Origin: Symsagittifera roscoffensis
Lineage: Eukaryota > Xenacoelomorpha > Acoela > Convolutidae
NCBI RefSeq assembly: GCF_963678635.1
Contig: NC_087070.1
Location: 21,001,461-21,065,460, forward strand
Reading direction: 5' to 3'
DNA: 64,000 nt
Part shown: positions 58,217 through 64,000 of the stretch, piece after piece
How positions within the stretch are numbered: position 1 is the first letter of the stretch
Layout of the letters: each line of letters starts with the position of its first letter
Notes under the pieces: model-generated
What the model was told of the DNA's origin: nothing
The model's database searches: none
The model's input: only the letters and a program-made list of their open reading frames with translations
Translations under genes and position numbers: made by a program

Positions 58217-59860
58217 GACGAAAAAAATAATCTTCAAATTTTTCTGTCAAGACAAAAACCACGCAATCTGAAAGGGCCACTGAATAGTCTTATGGCTCAC
58301 TGAAACCTAATTTACTAATTTGGAGGTCCAGTTGAGCACTTCACCAAAAATTAATCAGCGAGAGCGATGCGTATTTCTGTAAAGAGCTCGACTCTCCCCC
58401 CCCCCCCCCCGCCACCTCGCATATACATCAATTTTAAGTTTTAACTAGGGGTTTTACAAGATTAAGTATCAAGCGAGACCAATTGTGATATGTTTGTCAT
58501 AGCCTAACTAATCCGCATACCAATATTTGTAACAATCCGATAATGTGAACCAACTTACACTAGCAAATTTTCGCTAGTGGGGGAGGAAAACGAGCCCAGA
58601 GCTTGCTTTGAATTTTATAACAAAAAGTCAGTTTTGTCAATGTACTACTTTTCTCAATCTGGTTGGCTTGATTTCCAACCATCTGCCTCTCTTTACTTTT
58701 ACTCACGTTATTCTTCAGTTTTCCCTACTTGATAAAATTCGAATGATATTATGACTTGGTGAAATGATAAAGGACTAGTGAAGTAGTCCTTTATCCTGAC
58801 GATGCAGTTAAAATCCTGACGATGCACATAGTTGCGAAAACGTTTGAAATTTACTTTTAAACAAAAATTTCTTCTAGTGAAGTAACTTCGGTTACCAGAT
58901 TTTAAACTTCTGAGGTGATGTAACAATAGTGTGATCCACTGAGCTGCATTCACGGATCTTTTTCAGAGCATTTTTTTATTTTTTTTTCATTGCAGGTAAA
59001 TTTAACTTCTCTTTTTTCCATCTGATTTGCAAGAATTACAGGGAGGGAATCCCCAATTGCTGGACCATCAATTTGAGCTTGCCATGAATCTTTACACTTG
59101 AAATTTACCTTGCTCCGCCATATTCAAAACCATTGTAACATTCGTCTACTGCAGTCACACATGAGGCTTAAGAAAAATAGGCCCTATAACCACTGGCTCA
59201 AGGGTCAGGGACACTATCTCTTGTGTTTTTCTACCTCAAGAACGGTCGGAGCCAGTTCGGTTCGCTTGTGACATGAGACCACGACCCGTTACAGCTTAAA
59301 GGCTACTACTAAAATATCCCCCCACTCTAGAATTAGAAACGTCCCCATACTTAGGTCTCTAGATACCCAAAATACATGAACGCCATTAAAAACCGGGTTG
59401 GAACAATCCGTTAAGTTACTTTTTATTAGACAGTGGAACTTTGATCCATTTCAGATGGATCAACCTAAAACTCGCCTTACCTCAACATAACAATTATAAA
59501 ACACACTCTAGGAATTTAAATTAAGTACTCACATTGTAGCACGCTCAAGAACCAGGAAGTAAATAAGTCGGTAAACAACTCAAGAATCAATAAAGTAACT
59601 AATATGAGTTTAATGTTAGTCAGTTTTAACAACAAGAACAAGTTTTTACTCTAGACTGCAAGTTCTCGTGAACCATTGGGACACTCTAGCTGTCCACCTT
59701 TCCACCGAAGGTTCACTCTGGTCCAGTCAATAATAGTATTCCAATCGTAACAATCCAATTCGTGGGAATGCTCTCGTCTCTGTTTCAGATGGGACAGCTC
59801 TACTCTAGGCTATTATTGCTATTGAAATTGCGAATAGTAATTTCCCACCGATTTTTCTAG
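58217..59860. other. region between two divergent genes
   Basis: Should hold the RNF126-like promoter. A 15-base C run lies at 58396-58410, about 180 bp from the start codon. The sequence 58700-59640 has no recognised exon. Base composition becomes less AT-rich toward 59640. Confidence 0.5.
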
Positions 59861-59864
59861 CAAC

Positions 59865-59873
59865 TTTCCCGCG
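59865..59873 (+). promoter_or_regulatory. E2F-like site
   Basis: TTTCCCGCG matches the E2F consensus core TTTSGCGC/TTTCCCGC type. It lies 54 bp upstream of the TCTCGCGAGA palindrome. Confidence 0.4.
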
Positions 59874-59926
59874 ATTGTTATTCAACTGTTCTGAAATTGT
59901 TCTGATCTCTTTTTCTGATTTTCAGT

Positions 59927-59936
59927 TCTCGCGAGA
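59927..59936. promoter_or_regulatory. TCTCGCGAGA palindromic promoter motif
   Basis: An exact 10-bp palindrome of the type found in many animal housekeeping promoters. It lies about 100 bp before the ATG at 60034, in a locally GC-richer stretch. Confidence 0.55.
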
Positions 59937-60033
59937 AAATCGTGCATGACAGGCTCCATTCGAAATTTTGAAAAATTAAATTTCACTCCAAAATCAAGTG
60001 TTTTTTGCTTCTCTCAAGGTCAAACTTCCAAAC

Positions 60034-60099
60034 ATGACCGACTGGCACATACTCCCCGGACTCGAGATCGATGTCCTCATCGCGCGCTGTCTTCTGCCA
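60034..60099 (+). CDS. likely first coding exon of an unidentified plus-strand gene
   Basis: ATG with context AAACATGACC opens 22 codons (MTDWHILPGLEIDV..., ending CLLP) and meets a strong donor CCA|GTGAGT in phase 0. The exon is GC-rich and follows the promoter motifs above. The next exon is not found; if the gene is real, the first intron runs past 64000 and covers the long minus-strand ORF. No homologue is recognised. Confidence 0.5.
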
Positions 60100-60479
60100 G
60101 TGAGTCCCAGAAAAACCGAGTGTTGCTCAAGATACAGTGCCAGTGGTCATTTACAGAAGTTTGCAGCAGATTTAAGCTTATCTACACCCCAAAATTCACA
60201 GCCATTTAAAATTTTCACGCTATTGCTAAACAGCAACCAAAATCTGCATCCACCTGCACCCTTGAATTTTCGCTTTTCAAGCCAATCATTTTAAAATCTC
60301 TTTTGTCCTATTCAATCAGGAAATTGTCATGCAGCATTTCGATTTATATAATAAATATAGTATATTAGTAACAATATTTGCTTTGTTAAAATTTCTTTTT
60401 TGTGAATCCAAGTTTCACTCGGATCCACGCTCAAGCCTCCCTTCCCTCTCAAGACTCAAGATCCATCCGATTTGCCCAT

Positions 60480-63400
60480 TCATCTCGTACTCTTCGCCTT
60501 GGAGGTACTGCATCCTGAAGTGCTAGATGCGGCAAACTGTCTCAACAGTTCCTCTTCATCATCGGAACTAATCACAATCTCCTCCCAAGCCTTCAGCTGT
60601 TCATAGGATCGCATCCATTCTCTCTGCTCCTGCAATCTCTTTGCTTGGTTGGGTAGTGCCTTCACCCTAGCTTCTCGGTTCAAGCAAAAGGAGTTGTGCA
60701 GGCTCAAGCTCACGTTCTTCGCCAGGTCTTCCTCTAGTATCGACTCCCTCGCTTTGGTATTGTCTCTAGACATCTTACTCACTCTTTTCCATCCCGTCGT
60801 GATCGCATTACGATGGGTTAGCAGGGGTCTCTTGAAAGCTTCCGGCCCAATCTCGGCCTGGAACTGTCGATACTCTTTTTGATGTTTTCTCATGTGATCT
60901 TTCGTTGTCATGTACAACCAAGACGTCAGTGTCGCCCGAAACCATGGAAAGTACCTCAAGCGACTCCATACGTGCCTGACTTCCGTCGGTATGGCGAATA
61001 CTTTGCACGCAGTCTCAAACAACTCGAGTCTCCTGCTGTAGTCTATCGCGTATATTGACTCAGCCGTTGGCGTCGTCGCCTCCCGATACTTCGTTATATT
61101 CTCTTCTATCCATCTCAGAGCTAACATCGTACTCACTACTAAGAGCGTCACCTTCTGCCGGTGATCCGGTAGTCCGATCGACCGAATCTCTTCCACATCC
61201 CACACCAGGCAAAGGTTCTTGTGATCTGGATACCACACCGTTTGTGCCAAACAGTGGCATGGGCATTCCCCATGAGAGATCTCAATGCTCCTGAGATTAC
61301 GCTCCCCTGAGGCTTCCAAGAGAGGCTCAAGCTCCATCATTTTCTCGTGCATCGTGTCGTTGTCTTCCAGGTTCGGAGTACTTCCCACAGGTTTCCCGAT
61401 CACGTTTTGTCTCTCGTGATCGCTCGTGTTTTCTCTTTCCAACTTCAGAAGATCTTCTCCCCAGATTTCGCTTAAGTCATCTCTCAATTCTTTTGGTACT
61501 GTCCCTTTGATTTTTCTCAACAACTTGTGCGAGTGATGCGACATCCGAGCCAACCTCACGCACTTGGGCACTGAGAAGGCCTTGTCCACCAGTACTCTCT
61601 GGCTGGACACTTCCACCATCGCCATGTGTAGCGGGTAGTGACTTCCGCACAAGTTGGCCATCATTGACCCTATCAGCGATTTCGCGTTCAATGGCAAGCC
61701 ATAAGCTTCGCTCATGGGAAATCCCATTTCCGCCTCAAGACCAACCTTCCAGCTCCGGATGTGTTTTTGAGTCACCTGCAACACCCCGGGCCATGATTCT
61801 ACGCTCAACGCCGTCACTAAATGATGTTCAGATTCCAGTCTCTCCAGTGCCTGCAGACCACACATTCTCGAGAAGAATCCGAGAGCTGTCGCTATATTCA
61901 CCGTGGTTCTCGCGTAACATTCCGCTATTATTTGCACTTCACTTTTCTCCCTTTCTGTGATGTCTTCGAACCAAGTGACCAGGTCTTCTTTTTGAAACGA
62001 CAGTATTCTGACGCATGACCGTCCATCGCAGATGTGCTCTCCGTTCCCACACGTCGAATCCAGACAGCTACCCGGCTCCAATTTCTTTGCTGACCCGGGG
62101 TCGCTCGTCCTTTCGCTTGGCTCTTGCATCTGGGGCGTGATTAGCTTATGTAGCACACTCAACTTCGCCAGATCTTCATCTTCCGTTGGTGCTAACCTCA
62201 CTCGCTCGGTGGTTTCCTCGATTAGACTCGCATGGGGATGTGGACACCAGGAGGGTCTTAGTAGCTTCCATATCACTCCCAAGTTCGTGGTTAACAAGCC
62301 ATTTCCACCGCCCATGTTCACTTCAACTCTCTTGTTTGAGCGCGGTATGCTTATCACCTCTGGTGTTTTCTCAAGAATCAGGCCCAGGCTCGGCCCCTCT
62401 TTTTCCACCGCGTCTATTTCCATTATTCTTTCTGTCCAAAACTTCAGTAGCTCCGCTACCTCATGGTTTCTGTGGGCTCCTCCAGCTTCCGAGTCTAAGA
62501 AGGGATTGTAGGCTATTCCCATCACTCCAGACACATATTGGTATTCCCCCTTCTCACTGAGTCTCGAGTACTGTTCTGACGAGGCCAGGTTACGGTGAAC
62601 ATCATGTTCTTCCTCGAACTTCTTATTAGAGCACCTCCGTACCTCGTCCAGCTTTCGATGGTTCTCTAAGGATAGTCTGGAACCATCTTCTTTCTCTATT
62701 CCTGTACTCTGATATACGTTTAAGATGATCGTTGAGACTCTTCTCTCCATGGTTTTACTTCCACTTGCTCTCTGGTGGCATGCCAGGATGGTGCTATCAG
62801 ACATCATTGACATTATCCATCTCAAGAAACATGTGGCATCTTTTCTTCTAGCCAGGCTCAAGCCTGAATTGTCCCTGGCCACGTGTTGCATCAGTGCCTG
62901 ATACACCTCTAGCTTCTTGCTTCCCAACTTCAGCCTGTCATACGAGGTCAATGTCTCCAACTCTATTCCCACCAGACTCCAGGTGAACATTAATTGTCCC
63001 GCAGTTCTAACGAAGGGGTTCGCCATCAGTGGCGGTGCTGATGAGGATGTCCTCATCGCCTCTTCAAAATGATCCTTCAACAAACTCTGCCAGGACCTCT
63101 TCAGATGACTTGCCATCTCTATCTTATTAACCTCGGCTTTTTGCTGGGTGGCCCAATTGCGTCGCCTGCGAGCTATTCCACTGTCCAACTTCTTCAAGCA
63201 GTCCTCCATTTCCTTCAATGTTTCGAGGGCCACCCACCACGTCCGGGAAGTGTTCCTCGTCTTGTTCCTCTCCAATGGATCACTCGTCACTTGTTTGCCC
63301 ATGTCCTGATGTGCCTTCGAGATCCATTCTTTGCCGATCTCCACTTCCCCTACCTGTCCGTTCGTTGAACCTCTCTTCACGTTTACCTTCTGAGGCTTGA

Positions 63401-63998
63401 AGTCTTCTTCTGACGTCGAACTGGTGGAAACCTCTATTTCCTTTTCTACTTCAAGTGGTTTCCTGAGCTCCGAGCTGTTCTTGTATGCCGCCGTCTTGCA
63501 TCGGACCAAAACGATGGGCGCCGTCTCTCTCAAGTTTCCTTCCGAAACAGCATCCACTGAAGCACTACCCCATCCTTCCACTTCTCTCTTCCTCTTGCGA
63601 GTCTTCACATCTCTGCTCGAGGGTGTTGTGGCTATCATCATTGATTCGACCTCTCCATCCACTCCTTCCAACTCTTGCCTCACCCCTGCTCGAGCCTTAC
63701 GGATATTAGTACTTTTAATCATATTACTAGTCCCAACCTTATCCCTTTTTATATCATCAACCATTTTATCCACAGTTTTTTGTTTCAGAGTAGAGCTGTC
63801 CTCACATTTCTCTTTTCTAGTCTTCGATCGTGCGTTCCTCAGCTCCACTAGCTTGTTCAGCAGCTCTTTTCTTGCTTTCTCATCCAGGCCCGTTCCTATC
63901 AGGAGCGGTTCCCCGAATCTCACTACTGCGTCCCACAGTTCCTTCTTGAACTTGTCCAGCGTCGTCTCGCTGCCCACTTCTCGATTGAATTCCCCCAG
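60480..63998 (-). CDS. long intronless ORF, unknown family (5' end cut by window edge)
   Basis: Open for over 1170 codons to TGA at 60480-60482, with no stop up to the window edge, so the true start is outside or is an internal Met. The first 200 residues are charged, with a KTRKRKR stretch that could be a nuclear signal, and Ser/Glu-rich. A helical middle follows. A Cys/His-rich patch (CLDSTCGNGEHICDGRSC) lies near residue 650, and a CPCHC patch near 870. The C-terminus ends in an acidic SSDDEEE and a Ser/Thr-rich tail. I recognise no polymerase, protease, integrase, helicase or RING. It is much GC-richer than the flanks. Options are a large retroelement or viral-type structural ORF, an element-derived host gene, or a lineage-specific host gene. 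Confidence 0.75.
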   Translation of the reverse strand: MGEFNREVGSETTLDKFKKELWDAVVRFGEPLLIGTGLDEKARKELLNKLVELRNARSKTRKEKCEDSSTLKQKTVDKMVDDIKRDKVGTSNMIKSTNIRKARAGVRQELEGVDGEVESMMIATTPSSRDVKTRKRKREVEGWGSASVDAVSEGNLRETAPIVLVRCKTAAYKNSSELRKPLEVEKEIEVSTSSTSEEDFKPQKVNVKRGSTNGQVGEVEIGKEWISKAHQDMGKQVTSDPLERNKTRNTSRTWWVALETLKEMEDCLKKLDSGIARRRRNWATQQKAEVNKIEMASHLKRSWQSLLKDHFEEAMRTSSSAPPLMANPFVRTAGQLMFTWSLVGIELETLTSYDRLKLGSKKLEVYQALMQHVARDNSGLSLARRKDATCFLRWIMSMMSDSTILACHQRASGSKTMERRVSTIILNVYQSTGIEKEDGSRLSLENHRKLDEVRRCSNKKFEEEHDVHRNLASSEQYSRLSEKGEYQYVSGVMGIAYNPFLDSEAGGAHRNHEVAELLKFWTERIMEIDAVEKEGPSLGLILEKTPEVISIPRSNKRVEVNMGGGNGLLTTNLGVIWKLLRPSWCPHPHASLIEETTERVRLAPTEDEDLAKLSVLHKLITPQMQEPSERTSDPGSAKKLEPGSCLDSTCGNGEHICDGRSCVRILSFQKEDLVTWFEDITEREKSEVQIIAECYARTTVNIATALGFFSRMCGLQALERLESEHHLVTALSVESWPGVLQVTQKHIRSWKVGLEAEMGFPMSEAYGLPLNAKSLIGSMMANLCGSHYPLHMAMVEVSSQRVLVDKAFSVPKCVRLARMSHHSHKLLRKIKGTVPKELRDDLSEIWGEDLLKLERENTSDHERQNVIGKPVGSTPNLEDNDTMHEKMMELEPLLEASGERNLRSIEISHGECPCHCLAQTVWYPDHKNLCLVWDVEEIRSIGLPDHRQKVTLLVVSTMLALRWIEENITKYREATTPTAESIYAIDYSRRLELFETACKVFAIPTEVRHVWSRLRYFPWFRATLTSWLYMTTKDHMRKHQKEYRQFQAEIGPEAFKRPLLTHRNAITTGWKRVSKMSRDNTKARESILEEDLAKNVSLSLHNSFCLNREARVKALPNQAKRLQEQREWMRSYEQLKAWEEIVISSDDEEELLRQFAASSTSGCSTSKAKSTR

Positions 63999-64000
63999 GA

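Noticed and set aside
58396-58410. C-run as a regulatory element
   Set aside because: Homopolymer of uncertain length, prone to sequencing error; no other support.
62032-62511. Plus-strand open frames of 98-159 codons opposite the long ORF
   Set aside because: Expected by chance opposite a long GC-rich frame; no family resemblance.

Overview
The window is animal (metazoan) nuclear DNA. It is very AT-rich, genes are split by conventional GT..AG introns, and introns and intergenic DNA are packed with LINE, Penelope-like, SINE-like and small inverted-repeat elements. The two recognisable host proteins are animal-type ubiquitin ligases. An invertebrate is likely, but the phylum cannot be fixed from this sequence.

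Region 1 (1-6410) is mostly non-coding repeat debris, with a possible last exon of another gene at the left edge. Region 2 (6411-44107) is one minus-strand gene, a UBE4A/Ufd2-type E4 ubiquitin ligase. I reconstructed it as 20 coding exons whose phases all match and sum to 3600 nt (1199 residues plus stop). It runs from the N-terminal exon at 43828-44107 to the last exon at 6411-6692, and its U-box is split over the last three exons. One intron inside the U-box has a GC donor. The introns hold two broken LINEs, several MITE-like elements (one nested in another repeat with a TA duplication), tRNA-derived SINE-like repeats and a satellite array.

Region 3 (about 35.2-45.3 kb) is a mosaic segmental duplication inside the same gene. 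A block with coding exon 2 was copied in direct orientation, and a block with coding exon 1 was copied in inverted orientation between the two direct copies. The extra exon-2 copy carries a stop and has lost the normal acceptor. The extra exon-1 copy is on the wrong strand.

Region 4 (48.9-56.5 kb) is a tandem pair of units of about 3.83 kb. Each has a satellite array, a foldback of about 375 bp and the C-terminal GIY-YIG end of a Penelope-like retroelement. Region 5 (57.2-58.2 kb) is an intronless RNF126/RNF115-type RING-H2 ligase gene on the minus strand. Region 6 (59.9-64 kb) has a likely plus-strand promoter and first coding exon. Antisense to its presumed first intron lies a long minus-strand ORF (over 1165 codons, cut by the window edge) that I cannot assign to any family. 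This is the most promising unknown in the window.

No operon or dedicated multi-gene system is visible. UBE4A and RNF126 both act in ubiquitin ligation, but their proximity may be chance.
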